From Tenodera sinensis (lineage: Eukaryota > Arthropoda > Insecta > Mantodea > Mantidae): 64,000 nucleotides of DNA. Below, piece after piece: positions 1 through 10,734 of this stretch (position 1 is the stretch's first letter; each line of letters starts with the position of its first letter). Location: NCBI GenBank assembly GCA_030765045.1, contig CM060969.1:42449216-42513215 (forward strand), read 5' to 3'. Below the pieces are notes generated by a model, which saw only the letters and a program-made list of their open reading frames with translations, was not told the DNA's origin and did no database searches. A program made the translations under genes and the position numbers.

Positions 1-648
1 AGAGTTTACATTTTCAAATTTCCACGTCCTTGAAAATTCACGTGGCAGCAAACAGTCCCTTCCCCACCAAAAAAATAAAAAATGCAGTAGGAAACTACAA
101 ATCTGGCCAGTCTATCAACAGAAGATAATAATGGCAACTCCTAAGGCTACGTGACATAGCGTAACTTCTTAGCAAGAGTAAATTGGATTAAACACCCTAG
201 GGTACAGAAGTTAAAGCATCAATAAATGAAGTAAAACAAATAAAAATAAGAAAATGAAGTAAAAAAGCCGTAATTTTTCCCCTTTTATCAAAACACCATC
301 TTGCATTGTGAATAACAATGACCTGTAACCAATACTAGATGTTAAAGAGTTATCAACAAATCCTAGTAAGATAACTTGGTATCATCTACTTTACCTTTCA
401 TGAATTATATACGCCAATCTATCATATATAACTCATTTAGGTGTATAAAATGCTGTAATAGTTTTTCTCTGTTTCTGTGTACCATTATTGGGACTATCGC
501 TGGATGGTACCCCCAATTACAATTTTCATTGTTTTTCTGTGTCTAGTCTAGCTCAACTATATTGTACTTAATTGTAAAGAAAAGTTTGCTTAAGAGTAAA
601 ATTAAATCATATATATTTAATTTTGTGGAACGTTATAAATAACCATAG
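1..648. other. AT-rich unique DNA, no gene seen
   Basis: The stretch is AT-rich, with no open frame that resembles a protein, no tRNA-like boxes and no clear repeat. It holds only short A/T runs. I found nothing to annotate in it. Confidence 0.5.
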
Positions 649-654
649 GCTCGC

Positions 655-779
655 GGCAGCCAGTGCTGCCACAGGAATTCCCGTCTCTAGGGGAATTTTG
701 GTTACAGGACACTGCGAATCGACTTCTCGATAACCCTATATTTACTGTATTATAAATGAGCGAGGGGGACACCTCGCTC
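655..779. other. cluster of three perfect stem-loops
   Basis: Three hairpins with perfect stems lie within 125 bases. GGCAGC (655-660) pairs with GCTGCC (665-670) across a 4-base loop. AATTCCC (676-682) pairs with GGGAATT (691-697) across 8 bases. GAGCGAGG (758-765) pairs with CCTCGCTC (772-779) across 6 bases. The segment is more GC-rich than its surroundings. No family is recognised. It could be part of a structured RNA or of an old mobile element, and the function is unknown. Confidence 0.4.
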
Positions 780-1189
780 TCTTAGACCTACTATACTGAA
801 CGAAGTGTAACTTTGCATTAGCTTATTATAAAAAGAAAGAAACACCATATCGTCCCTCTTTTATATTATAGCACCACTGATGCCTACTCAACCCTATATA
901 AGCGCAGGTAATTGTGGAATACAATAGGGTTTTAAAAGGGACTGACCCTTAGAAGGAAAGAAATCCAAGGATTTTCCACAGCCTGTGCTAGACAAGGACA
1001 GTAGAAAAAGTGCCAAGTTACATGTCGTCCACTAGATCGATCGATTGCAACTCTACAAGAGGAAGAGCTAATTGCAGGAACCACAGGCGGCTACAACCAC
1101 AGGCTGGAAATGTGGAGTGTCGCTAACAATTACTGGTTCTAACACTCGTCTCACTATCCAAGTTGCCTAGAGCTGGCGATGAGCAAATC

Positions 1190-1408
1190 GTCGATCCCTA
1201 GTGTCCGCAAGGGATACGTTTTCCTAGAAGGGCATCTGAAAGATGAGAAGAATGAAAGAAATGATGGAAAGGAAAGCGTAGTATATTTTCATTCGTCTAA
1301 CGTATTAAAAAACCGAAAGTCACATTGGGTGGTCGACAGGAATCGAAACCAGGACCTCTCAAATGTAAGCCTCGCAAGTTACCGTGGAGCTACCTCACTC
1401 GGTCTCAA
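1190..1408 (-). mobile_element. tRNA-derived SINE, family B (old copy)
   Basis: On the minus strand, from about 1405 down, there is an A-box-like GTAGCTCCACGGTAACTTG and a B-box-like GGTTTCGATTCCTG. They are followed by a body that matches the copies at 4470, 45628 and 52118: a TGTGACTTTCGG-like block, then TTAGACGAATG, then a CATTTC/CATTC-rich stretch ending in CTTTCAG. The 80-codon plus-strand frame across it (1179-1421) is therefore not a gene. The copy is diverged and no target duplication is visible. Confidence 0.7.
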
Positions 1409-1419
1409 GTATTTTCTTT

Positions 1420-2660
1420 AATAAAGTACTCAACAACTTCATGCATTTCTGTCTCTGCATAATTGCGAACATTTACCAACGAGAAGAAACTTTCTTCATT
1501 TGACAATCGCATTACGGTAAGTTATTATTCCAGCTACGTATAGCAACCGTAGCTTTGAAGATTACTGATATTAACCCAGATGCAGAAAGAATCCATTCCT
1601 CCCAAATCCAATCTAATTCGGGCCTGTATTACACGATTTAATTGTTTTTCTTTGTTACATGCTTCCCTTCTGTGCAGCTCTCCTTCTAAATTAGAGGGCG
1701 TTAACACGGAGAATTTGTGGTCCAAAAGGATGTAAGAAAATAGCTAGGGATAAACTTGAAGCAGAAGGCGCTCAAACTCCAGCTGAAGTTTTGGTGGGGT
1801 CACGTTTTAAACTTGCCTGGATGTTAATTTGAATAGAAAAGTATTTCGACAAAATCTCAGTCGTCTTAACTAGACTTGCGTTACTGCCTCGCATTCCAAA
1901 ACACGAAATCTCCTTCAAGCTGTCTTGGAGACAAATGTGTTGCGTCAGTCGTATTTCCTTTGTTTGCAACAGATTCAAACTACAGGCTACAATTTAATTT
2001 GATGGCCATGGGTAAACCTTTTGTCATATTTCTCATTAAACGTGTGTTGTTTTAATTAGGTATCATTATATATTCATTCTTGATTCTTCTGCAAATCTTG
2101 AGCAATTATTTAAATAGTGTTTTAGCTTTTCCTGCTCGTAAAAGTGATGACATAGATACCTGGATCTCTCTTTCTAAATGAACAGTTAATTGATACATTT
2201 CCATCCAGATTTTTGAAACGGAGGTGTATGTTTAAGCCTTTGTATGAACTTTTTTCTAGTTCCTTATTAATTTGTTTAATTTTTGTAAATTCACTCAAGG
2301 GAAGAACAAAAATAAAAGTTATTATTTTGTTATGTAAAATATAAGTGGTTTAAAATTAATTTGAAAACGATAAGTTAATTTCTTTGTAAACTGACTTATT
2401 GGGAACAAGGGATTTGTTAACGATAGTCGCTTAATGCGATTCGTGACAAAAAGCAACCCTGATAAACTCGCATGAGACTGAAAAATTTTCATCCCAGGAA
2501 GACGCACAAAGTTATAGAAATATTCTGCTAGTTATTTTTTTCAAGAATGTCCCTTAGCAAAATAGCCGTTATGATGTACACAATTCCGTTCTATTTTTCT
2601 TTATAAAAGTGTCTCATATATTTTTGATGAAAAAATTTTAATTTAGGTTTATGGATATGA
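1420..2660. other. AT-rich DNA without recognisable genes
   Basis: Two open minus-strand frames of 60-70 codons (1534-1725 and 1772-1978) have slightly less AT-biased composition than the rest. They show no domain I know and no splice signals placed to support an exon. The remainder holds nothing I can identify. Confidence 0.4.
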
Positions 2661-2669
2661 AGATTAAGC

Positions 2670-3005
2670 GTGGCGTGGCTGAGTGGTTAGAGCGTTCGCC
2701 TACCACCTAGGTGGTCCAGTTTCGATCCCAGGGATCCGCATGTGGTATTCATGGACGAAGAGGCTTCAGCACCAATTGCTCCATTATCACCTTTCCAATA
2801 ATCGATTTCGCCTGCATTTCATATTATTCTCTTCCTCACTCTCATACCTGATGCTTGGCTAACCAGCCGCTTCCAGGTCTTCACTCTGTCCAGTCCATAG
2901 GTTCCTCTGCTCCCCGACAGGCATCTGACCCTAGGCACTGGCTTGTAAGTCCTAGGGGATGTAACTCCTACATAAGGGGAGGTTAATCAGGTAAAGAAAA
3001 AAAGA
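2670..3005 (+). mobile_element. tRNA-derived SINE, family A
   Basis: The tRNA-like head is at 2670-2742, with A box TGGCTGAGTGGTTAGAG, an anticodon-arm-like stretch with CTACCACCTAGG, and B box TTTCGATCCCAGG. It continues with CGCATGTGGTATTC and GGACGAAG, shared almost exactly with the copy at 33365. The body then runs to an A/G-rich tail (AAAGAAAAAAAGAAAG) near 3000. It is transcribed by RNA polymerase III in principle and mobilised by LINE machinery in trans. A decayed LINE reverse transcriptase in the opposite orientation starts immediately after the tail. Confidence 0.85.
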
Positions 3006-3014
3006 AAGTATATT

Positions 3015-3545
3015 ACTCTGGTTCTTTTCCCACAGTCCAAGCCTCACTTCCATACTTTACCACTGACACTGCCATCACTTTATAAAATCTTATTTGTGTT
3101 TCTTTTTTTATCTTATTCTTGAAGGTCGTTTAATAGTTCCACAGACTGTTCCAAATTGTTGTAGTTTATTACATTTGTTTTTGTCTTTTGTATTTCTTTC
3201 AAAATTTGATTCAATTGATACGTCGCCTTCAGTAGTCTCTCTTCCTTGCCAAAAATTAAACTTGATTATTACCAAACAAAGGGCATTTAATGCTCTTCTT
3301 TGTCTTAACCTAATCCTTTGATGTATCAGTTTTTCCATTCTCTTAAAATTTTGTGTTATATAACAAGATTAGAGACAGACTACTTCCCTGTTTCAATCTT
3401 CTGTTTATTGCAGTTTCTTTTGTTATTTTCCCCTCCATTTCCAGTTTCGTGTTTTTATATAAACCTTCAGTTTATTTTTAATTTGTGTTTAATGAAGTCC
3501 GACAGAAAGAATAAACGTTCCGTTTATATGAAAACACGAACCTTT
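3015..3545 (-). mobile_element. decayed non-LTR retrotransposon reverse transcriptase piece
   Basis: Read on the minus strand, the 3392-3372 region encodes QGSSLSLILLYN, which resembles the RT motif QGCxLSPxLFN. Near 3140 there is CGTIKR, and 3090-3037 encodes FYKVMAVSVVKYGSEAW, close to the FYKxMAxPxLLYGSExW block at the C-terminal end of many insect LINE polymerases. Stops and frameshifts separate these blocks, and the catalytic YxDD segment is not visible, so part of the domain has been lost. The direction is tail-to-tail with the family A SINE at 2670-3005. This is a dead copy with no function. Confidence 0.8.
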
Positions 3546-3559
3546 TAAAATGGTGACCC

Positions 3560-4455
3560 GTGACACTGGTGGATGACCAGCTTAGGCACACGATCACAAT
3601 ATTTGGAATTGACAGCAAACTTAAGTAGGAGAGGGAACAGAAGAAGAGAAGCCGTGAAAAAGGGAAGGAAAATGTGCAATCATCATTAGTTATGCAGTTT
3701 TCTCTCCAGCGGCTGTTTTAACTTGGAAATGCGGTGAAAGTTACTCTAACTTTGAAGACTGTAGAGGACAGAGAAAGAGACAGAAATAAAAAAAAGATGA
3801 GGGGTCAGGATAAGCGATGGAATGCTGCCTAAGGATGCCCTGTATTCAGAAACCACAAGAGTGGCCTAAGGCCGACTACGTGACTGTCTTATCCACATTC
3901 CCCCAACAGATGGCTAGTGGCCACTTTTTTCATTAACTTTCCGGATAAACATCTTGCCAAACAACACAGCTACAAGTATTTCATATGATATATATCTTCG
4001 TGAAGGAATCCACAATCTCTATGTGCAAAATTCATGCAACCGAAATGAAGATGAAACCACATAAATTCGCAAAAAGTACATTCATTTTGAGGTAATGGTA
4101 TTTTCTAACATGTTTTTTATCAATTTTTCAGAGAACTGAAGATATGACTGGATTCCTTGCGTAACTTGAAAGAGTGTCTTCTTTTTTCTGGTTAAGAGGA
4201 ACTACAAAATGAAACGAACTGGAAAGAATATGTCCATCTAGAATTTAAATTGTTCATTCTTCGATGATTTAACGAGAGTTCACCAAAATAAGGCAACCAG
4301 ATGTGTTGTTTATTACCCACATCTTCAGCATTGCTATTGTCTTGTCTCATGATTTTTAAGAGACCACTGAACCTGTGTCATATGTTATTAACTTATTAAG
4401 CATGTGAATAAGTAATATTTTATAGGTTATGACTGACTTTGAAAACGTGATGTAA
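3560..4455. other. AT-rich intergenic DNA, nothing identified
   Basis: There is no protein-like frame, tRNA box or tandem repeat of note. A purine-rich patch lies at 3620-3800. Nothing further can be supported. Confidence 0.4.
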
Positions 4456-4469
4456 TTGATACGTATACC

Positions 4470-5010
4470 AAGCGGTATGGCTCAGGTGGTATGGTCCACA
4501 ATCGGGAGGTCGCAGGTTCGATCCCGGTGGCAGCACACTCTGACATGGCTTTTTCTTTGGTTTCCCTTGTCACTTAGACGAATGTTCGAATGCATTAATC
4601 TATTCTGCAAGGATTCCCTTCCCTTCATTTCGCATTTCCTCCATTGCCATCTTTCAGGTTTGGTTGGTACGTTCCGACCAATGCGGAGAAATGGCACAGT
4701 TGCTTACGCTCTGAAACCCCTTCCTTATCTCTCCTTGGAAGTTGCTGTTCGGGCCCTGAGGGTCGCCTCGTCGCCCTCTCCCTGGGCAGAGGAAAACACT
4801 TCAGTGTCAATATCTGTATTGTTAGTGACTTATAGGAGTCTCTGGACTTCGCTGGCTCCGCTCTCTCAAGCCTAAGGTCTGACTTCACCTCATCTCTTTC
4901 CCCTTGGGAGCGGGGTGATAGCCCGCAATATCCAAGCCGGGGTCGCCGTTCCTTGAGATGTTCCCCTTCGTTACTTCCTCCCCCCCCCCCATCCCGCACG
5001 CGCGCGCACA
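4470..5010 (+). mobile_element. tRNA-derived SINE, family B, with long GC-rich body
   Basis: The head at 4474-4538 has A box TGGCTCAGGTGGTATGG and B box GGTTCGATCCCGG. The family-B body follows: a CTCTGACATGG block, GGTTTCCCTTGTCAC, TTAGACGAATGTTCG, a CATTTC-rich stretch and CATCTTTCAGG. A GC-rich extension ends in a run of ten or more C and a CGCG/CA microsatellite near 4980-5018. The open frames here (139, 130 and 71 codons) overlap on both strands and simply follow the SINE, so they are not genes. Confidence 0.75.
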
Positions 5011-5018
5011 CACACATA

Positions 5019-6240
5019 CAATTGATACATAGAAACGGACAGCAATTGACGTCTACTACATTTTTTGTACCTAAATGAATGTGGAATTGGGATCATACAT
5101 TACATTTTAGTACGCTAAAGAATCTAATTTGTTGAGTACAACGAAAGATATCTAAATCTCCTGGGGAAATAATGAAGGCCTCTCACATACAATACCAGAT
5201 GCTGTAGCTCAGGGTTGGTGAATTGGTACTCGCTGAGTGCAGCCTACTCGTGGCTGACAACTGCATGTCTAGCGGGTAAGGGAACAAAAAGGACACTCAG
5301 CCGAGGTCTGCTGTACGCATTTTTCTTGGTGACAAGCGGTCGCATCTTCTTAGATGTTTTCCGCACATTAGGCTCGTTTAAGAAGCCATTTAGATGTTCA
5401 GCGCATAAAATGCACTCTACTCTTTGTTACTAAATGTGTTGTACTCAGTTAAGTAGAGAGGTTTGTGGTCAAATACAAGAACGTTTGAAAAGAAAAACTG
5501 ACGCCTTTAAAGTAATGCAGCTGTGAAATCTGTGCGTAAATTATCTTGTTAAACTTTATTCTCCTATTTATTAAACATTAAAACAATAACCTTTTTGCTA
5601 TATTTCAAAGTTATAGCTTTCATGGTTATTTAAACATTAATTTGTTACTGTGCACATTTATTGTACTAAGAAAAATACTTCACATAATGCCTTAAAAAAA
5701 TAAGTAAAAGAATTCAGATTTCGCAGTAAATGAGTTCACTATAAGCTCTGTCATATCAGAGTTTTCTTTATATTAAGGCCTATTATTGTAGAAAAAAAAT
5801 GATTATCCTTTGCACTCTCTAGAATACTTGATTTTTCAAACATTAATAATTTAAGAGGTAGAACTGGAACTTAAGTTTGTTGGCATAAATAAATAATAAT
5901 TAATAATTTATTTATCAAAACTGAGCATTATTTTAATAACATATATAGCAATTTTCTTTAATGTGGATTTGAGAAACAGTACAAAAAGTTTGAAATAGAT
6001 TAGTAAGAAATAGCATTGTGGGAAGTGTTCTAAATATGGAAAAATGCTGAGAATAGATATGCGAGAAAACAAATTTTAAAGTGCCTTCATAGCTGGTAGT
6101 TGAAATGCGTCAAGGAGAAAACATGTCTCCTTAAAGCTTAGAATTTACATTATTTTCTTTTTTTTCTTTTTTTAATTTTCCCCAATTTTTGGTGAACTTC
6201 TGCTTCTTAGGTGTGCTTTCGGTACCAACTTTGAGAAAAC
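5019..6240. other. AT-rich DNA with a weak tRNA-like motif
   Basis: At 5200-5260 a GCTGTAGCTCAG motif resembles an A box, but I see no matching B box, so it is not called as a SINE. The rest is AT-rich, including a short perfect AT palindrome near 5886-5914. No gene is visible. Confidence 0.35.
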
Positions 6241-6269
6241 GATTGGATTACATACTCATAAACGTTTAT

Positions 6270-6400
6270 TGCATCATCATCATCATCATCAGCAGCAGCA
6301 ACAGCAACAACAACAGCAACAAAAGAGCAATTATGTGGCTTAGGCCTTTTGGCCTGTTCCGACTTCAAAATATATCAAACTGATACATCCATATCTTCGA
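6270..6400 (-). mobile_element. LINE 3' end with trinucleotide tail
   Basis: On the minus strand the end of a LINE coding region reads FEVGTGQKA then stop (about 6375-6340). It is followed downstream by a (CTG/TTG)n and then (ATG)n tail at 6320-6270. The same closing motif, GAACAGRCCAANNGGNCT, followed by GAT-type repeats occurs in the copy at 7700. The trinucleotide run is thus the 3' tail of the element. The upstream part of the element is too decayed to follow. Confidence 0.6.
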
Positions 6401-6854
6401 TGGATGACATAGTTTCTTATTTTTAGATTTGTTTGTATACCGGTTGGAAGGTATGTACTGCTTCGGTCAATAAAAATAAATTAAAAGCCTGACGTTTCCA
6501 AATCTGTCTTAGAAATTAAACTTTGTAACAATATTTTAACATTAAATTGTGACTAAATTCATTCTAATTAAGGGAGAAATGCATTACAGCATTTTTCACA
6601 CAATGTTAGTGAAATAACAATCCATTCGTCAAGAAGCTAGATGGCTCCAAATATTTCACACGAACGAAACGGTTCTTTATTGACAATAATTGTATTGGAC
6701 ATGTTGGTTGCACTCATCATGTAGAAATATCATCGTTAATGTATGGCCGAAGCTGTAACTTCCACCCGGTATATGCACTTTTGGAAAGTTCTTTCCTAAC
6801 ATATCTCTCTTTCTCTCCCCCCCCCCCCCTCTCTCCCATCCCAATCTGCTCTAA

Positions 6855-6996
6855 CCTGCCATGTCTGCAACAATTTCATCTCTGTGGATTCTATTTGTTA
6901 GGTGTTTTTCCTTGTCAGGTTCATTTTCGCATAGAACAGATGGATCAGCTAGTATTTATAAAATTTTGATATTTCTTCCTTTCTAGCTTTGTAAAG
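6855..6996 (-). mobile_element. LINE reverse transcriptase C-terminal fragment
   Basis: In one minus-strand frame, ARKEEISKFYK (about 6985-6953) continues to LTRKNT, a stop, and QIESTEMKLLQTW (6883-6860). This matches the order TRKETQLKFYK ... LTKRN ... IQxAEMxFLR seen in insect non-LTR polymerases. Two in-frame stops break it. It is a dead remnant with no gene function. Confidence 0.65.
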
Positions 6997-7695
6997 GATG
7001 GTTTGTTTTGTTTTTTTATTTTCTTTTATTTTTTTTTTCTGCGTAATCCTCTTGTATGCCAACTTTTGTATGTTCTGCTATGCATATTGTCTTGACTGGT
7101 TACCTCTCGTTAACGAAAAGGGCAGATTAATCTGGAGAATAAATAATCCGGAATTCGAGCGTATTTTGGACCTGAGCCACACTAGAAGTTTACCTGACTC
7201 ATGAGAGCACGAAGGTCCTTCTTGCTTGATAAAGCTTCCTCTTTTCCCAGACTCACCAAACACAGGCTTGAATATTTTATTCCAATGGCTTTTCAATGCG
7301 TACGGACTCCAACCTCTTTTTCTTCTCCTTAGCTGCGGCAATCGTTCGGGGCTTTAGACCTCCCATCTGCAGTGGGTTACCTTCTTCACTCTGTGCCAAT
7401 AGAGAAACTTTCCTCTGTTTAAAAAACTGTTACAGCTAAATGGGGAAAAAATACTTCGCACTGCTAAACCAAGAACTCTGCATTTAAAACCATGCATTTT
7501 TAATACACAGTTTGTGTCTTTGCAGATGTTCTCTTCCAGATTTGTTCTCGCCCTTTTGTGATCTATGGTTTACTTTACTTCGAGTTTCAGCAATTTTTGC
7601 ATGCATATACTAAGACGGCCTTTTTAGTTTTAGAGGGTTTATTGTATTCTACTCAGAAATTTGATGCCTAGATTTTAGCAGTGGTATCTTGAATA
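6997..7695. other. unclassified DNA, possible exon-like frames
   Basis: An open minus-strand frame of 87 codons (7341-7078) has moderately balanced composition but no recognisable domain, and its start lies inside the longer frame. T-rich runs at 7000-7040 suggest repeat debris. I do not call a gene. Confidence 0.3.
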
Positions 7696-7699
7696 AACA

Positions 7700-8215
7700 C
7701 AAATTCATCATCATGATCATCATCCTCGTCAACCATTATCATCAACACCATGATAGACCCGTTGGTCTGTTTCAGCTCAGAGAAGATCATCTGTCCAGCA
7801 ACGTTTAGGTCTTTACTATTTAATCTATAGGATATTTTTACTTGTTTGATTGTGTCATTCCTCAAGTGATCAAAACGGGTATATTCAGCAATGCTTCTTA
7901 AAAACTTCATTTCAGCTGTTTCCACCGTTCTTTTATCCCTTCTGTTCATTGTCCAATTTTCGGAACCATATGTTATGGCCATCGCTTTATAAAACTTCAT
8001 CATAGTTTCATTTCGAACTTAATTTTTCAGAGTACATTTAAGAGTTACACAAATTTTCTGCAATTTATATAATTTTTGTTTTACATCTGTCATAAAATGA
8101 AATATCAGATCGCAGGTAATTAAACTGTTGTACTAGTTCTATTGTTTTATCTTTAATTATTATTTTTTATCTTATCTGATCTTTCCTTGGAAAAGTCATA
8201 GTCTTTGCTTTTTGT
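7700..8215 (-). mobile_element. LINE reverse transcriptase C-terminal region with GAT-rich tail
   Basis: From 8208 down on the minus strand, the frame carries KAKTMTFPRKDQIR, then FNYLRSD (8124-8104), then an open frame from 8003 with KFYKAMAITYGSENW (7950-7967), DKRTVETAEMKFLRS and DHLRNDTIKQ. These match in order the C-terminal third of insect LINE polymerases. After about 7850 an internal deletion joins the frame to the closing motif ELKQTNGS and then to a GATGAT-rich tail at 7745-7700. Stops at about 8180 and 8030 make it a pseudogene copy. It lies just left of a TG-core repeat. Confidence 0.85.
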
Positions 8216-8239
8216 GTTAAATATTTAAATATAAAACAA

Positions 8240-9066
8240 ATTAACAAAAGTGGTTCGTGTGTGAACAGCATAGCTTAAGAATACAAAAGTTGATTAAATA
8301 TCGAACTTGGTACTTAAGATTCGGACTTTTAAAGGAAGCAACATAAAGATTTTAAAGAAGATCTTCATATCCTTCCATCCCAAACTACTCTTTATTTGAA
8401 AATATTCTGCATTTTCTTATTTTGTCAAAAATGTCTGCAATGATCTTAATGAAAATGCCTTTCGTGTAATCCATTTTAATTTTCAATAAAATGTAGCACG
8501 AATTTTCAAGGAATATCCTGCAAAATTCTCTTCGTTCTGGATTACTTTCATATAGCTGGTAAACCGTAAACAATGGACAAAGCTTACTATACAAAAAAAA
8601 TATAGATCTTTGAATTATATGATATAGGTATGTCAAATATCTGAAATATTCTTTGTTATTATTCTAAAATTTCAGATACTTGATTCCTTTCTCAACTTCA
8701 TATAGCCTTTCTTTTTCTTTGTCCTTTCTGTGTTTATGCAACGAAAATGACTTCCAAATCCATCACATAGTGATACGCTTTAAAAATATTTGACTGCCGT
8801 TTAGCTCATTTGTTCTTCTTATATCTACAAGCAAATGTTTAAATGATGGTTTATATGATTGATTTAGTGAAGGATTGCGTGAGTGAAGGATTGAGTGAAT
8901 GAAGGAGTGAGTGAGTAAGTGGGTGAGGTTTAGGGTCCGCCGACAAGAGGTCTTTTGGTCCGTGTGTTTATCAGTATTAACAAGAAATAGAAGGTTTTGT
9001 AGAATTGTTTCTGGAGCAGTAAATAGAGAAAGCTATGCGAGTGCAACACATCAGATTTTTTTACTT
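8240..9066 (+). repeat. TG-core repeat, near full length (copy 1)
   Basis: The copy starts at the short TG core (GTTCGTGTGTGAACAGCAT at 8253). It then shows the family blocks in order: an AACTTGGTACTTAAG-like segment, GTAAACCGTAAAC (8560s), TATTTGACTGCCG (8800s), ATATCTACAAG (8820s) and the 3' end GTGCAACACATCAG near 9041-9055. A degenerate (GTGA)n run has expanded inside it at 8868-8932. No coding potential is visible. The family is described under the copy at 25827. Confidence 0.65.
8868..8932. repeat. degenerate GTGA minisatellite
   Basis: Imperfect repeats of GTGA, GTGAAGGATT and GAGTGAGT lie inside the TG-core repeat copy at 8240-9066, so this is a secondary expansion within it. Confidence 0.7.
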
Positions 9067-9149
9067 CCTACATCCTTATTGATTTGAAGCTTTCCCGGCG
9101 TTAGTTATTAATTATAGTTTCTCGGGCTTAATAAAAAATAACAAGTGAT

Positions 9150-9386
9150 CTTTATAAGTGTGTGTGTGTACGTGTGCATGTGAACATTATAACCCAAAGT
9201 GAAATGTACGATAAGTACCAAACTTGGTATCTAAGTTGAGCAACTTCAGAAGATGCGATACAAAGCTTTTAAAGTAAAACCCTCCACCCACACTATACTT
9301 TATATTAAAGACTTTATATAATTTTATATTTTCTCCTGAAGCTCTTTTCATTCAAAGGCAATTTACTAATAACTTGTAAAACAAAG
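9150..9386 (+). repeat. TG-core repeat, left part of a SINE-split copy (copy 2)
   Basis: The TG core is at 9158-9182. It is followed by GTGAACATTATAACCC, TACCAAACTTGGTATCTAAG, a GATGCGATACAAAG block, a CCTCCACCC block and AACTTGTAAAAC. The copy breaks at 9386, where a family C SINE begins, and resumes at 9727. Confidence 0.75.
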
Positions 9387-9714
9387 TCCTCTCCTTAGTG
9401 TAATGGTAGTGCTCTTGTTTACCAAGCAGGTGACCTAGGTTCGATTCCCGGCACCAGCGTGGGGATTTTCTTCAGCTAGGAGTTCTGGTACGGGGTGCAC
9501 TCAGCCTCATTAGGTCCCTGAAGGGCCATTTGAGGAACTTGTTCATTGAGAAGTAGCGGCCCTCGGTTGTGAAGACCGCAACCGCGAAGGGCCGGGGTGC
9601 TAACCGCGTCCCACTTCCAATACTGCACCCCACTCATGATGCTTGTAGTGGGCAGAGGAGGGGAACAAAGAGGCCTTAGCCCGGAAAGAGCTGTTGCGCC
9701 GCGGAGTTAGTTTC
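9387..9714 (+). mobile_element. tRNA-derived SINE, family C, inserted in a TG-core repeat
   Basis: The head has A-box-like TTAGTGTAATGGTAGTGC and B box GGTTCGATTCCCGG. The family-C body follows: GGTACGGGGTGCACTCAGCC, TTAGGTCCCTGAAGGGCC, TGAAGACCGC, GCTAACCGCGTCCCAC, TACTGCACCCCACTCATGA and a GTGGGCAGAGGAG block. It is flanked by a diverged target duplication (GTAAAACAAAG at 9376-9386; GTAAATCATAAG at 9715-9726). The repeat interrupted at the left resumes at the right, so the boundaries are well supported. Confidence 0.9.
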
Positions 9715-9726
9715 GTAAATCATAAG

Positions 9727-9850
9727 AGATAGACAAAAACGTATTATACCAAAAATGTAGATACTTTACAGCACAGAATTTATAGCAAATAAATACTCTC
9801 ATGTTCCATGATGAAAGAATATTCTATATTTTATAATTAGAAAGCTTATT
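9727..9850 (+). repeat. TG-core repeat, right part of the SINE-split copy (copy 2)
   Basis: AGACAAAAACGTATTATACC, then AAAATGTAGAT and CACAGAATTTAT continue exactly where the left part (ending 9386) stopped, compared with intact copies at 26275-26330 and 28570-28640. The match fades after about 9850. Confidence 0.65.
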
Positions 9851-10499
9851 TTATGATTCATAAATTATAACCTCAGAAACGTATATAACTATGGCATAAA
9901 GAACTGAATTTTCATTAGTGTTGTATAGTTTATGTAAACCGACTGTACAAACATGTCGATGAGCTGCTATGTCCAGTTTGTAGACTATTTTAATTCGTGT
10001 GGAAACTTAATTAAGCGATAAATAGGAACTCCATTAAAGTATGATCACCTCCTTTCCAATATAACGTAATCTTTACTTATTTAAGATAAAGAATAATTAC
10101 TTTTGAGCCTTGGGCAGATTTATTTTCCAATTTATATTATTTAAATTTAAAATCACTTTAACCCTCGATAGAAAGCATGATCAGAATATCTAAATACCGA
10201 TAACATCAAATTACTGTAGCATGAGGTCAACGTGTATAAACTCCAAACAAATTTCTTATGACATACATTAATGTTATTCAATTTCTTACTCCATTTATTT
10301 GCATGGCGTAATAGTATTGGTCCATTAACCTTTAAGATTAGAAATCGTCAAGATAATTCTTTTTTGCCCCTCAATGCATGTTTTGAACTTAAAAGCTACG
10401 CCAATTCAAATATAATTAAATAGGTTAAAATGACTTGCAGCTAAAATAAGTTAACTAAAATAATTTTAAAATCTGATTTGTTGCACTTATTTGACTTCC
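9851..10499. other. AT-rich DNA, nothing identified
   Basis: No coding signal, tRNA box or tandem repeat is visible. It may contain unrecognisably diverged repeat sequence. Confidence 0.4.
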
Positions 10500-10692
10500 C
10501 CTGCTTTTGTACAAGGTCCTCTTATAAATACTTATTCTTGTATCTACTTCATGTTAATCGAAATTGTCTTATTGGATATTTCCTTTTAGGTACAAGGAGA
10601 ATAAGGTAAAACAGTAGGCTTTAAGCGATAATGAAATCCTTCAAGGACTGGCAGCTCTGTGATGTCTTTGAAATGTCATTCTCCATGCTTGG
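10500..10692 (-). repeat. TG-core repeat, 3' half (copy 3)
   Basis: On the minus strand, ATTATCGCTTAAAGCCTACTG (from 10630 down), then TTGTACCTAAAAGGAAAT, CAATAAGACAATTTC and ATTAACATGAAGTAGAT follow the order of the 3' half of the copies at 31722 and 14062. The terminal GTGCAAC motif is not visible here. Confidence 0.6.
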
Positions 10693-10734
10693 ACAGGAGA
10701 TAAAAATATTAGCAAATAAGAAAAAGTCAAACAA

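Noticed and set aside
4456..5017. Open frames of 139 and 130 codons on opposite strands
   Set aside because: They lie wholly in a family B SINE and follow its GC-rich body. The overlap on both strands is typical of repeats.
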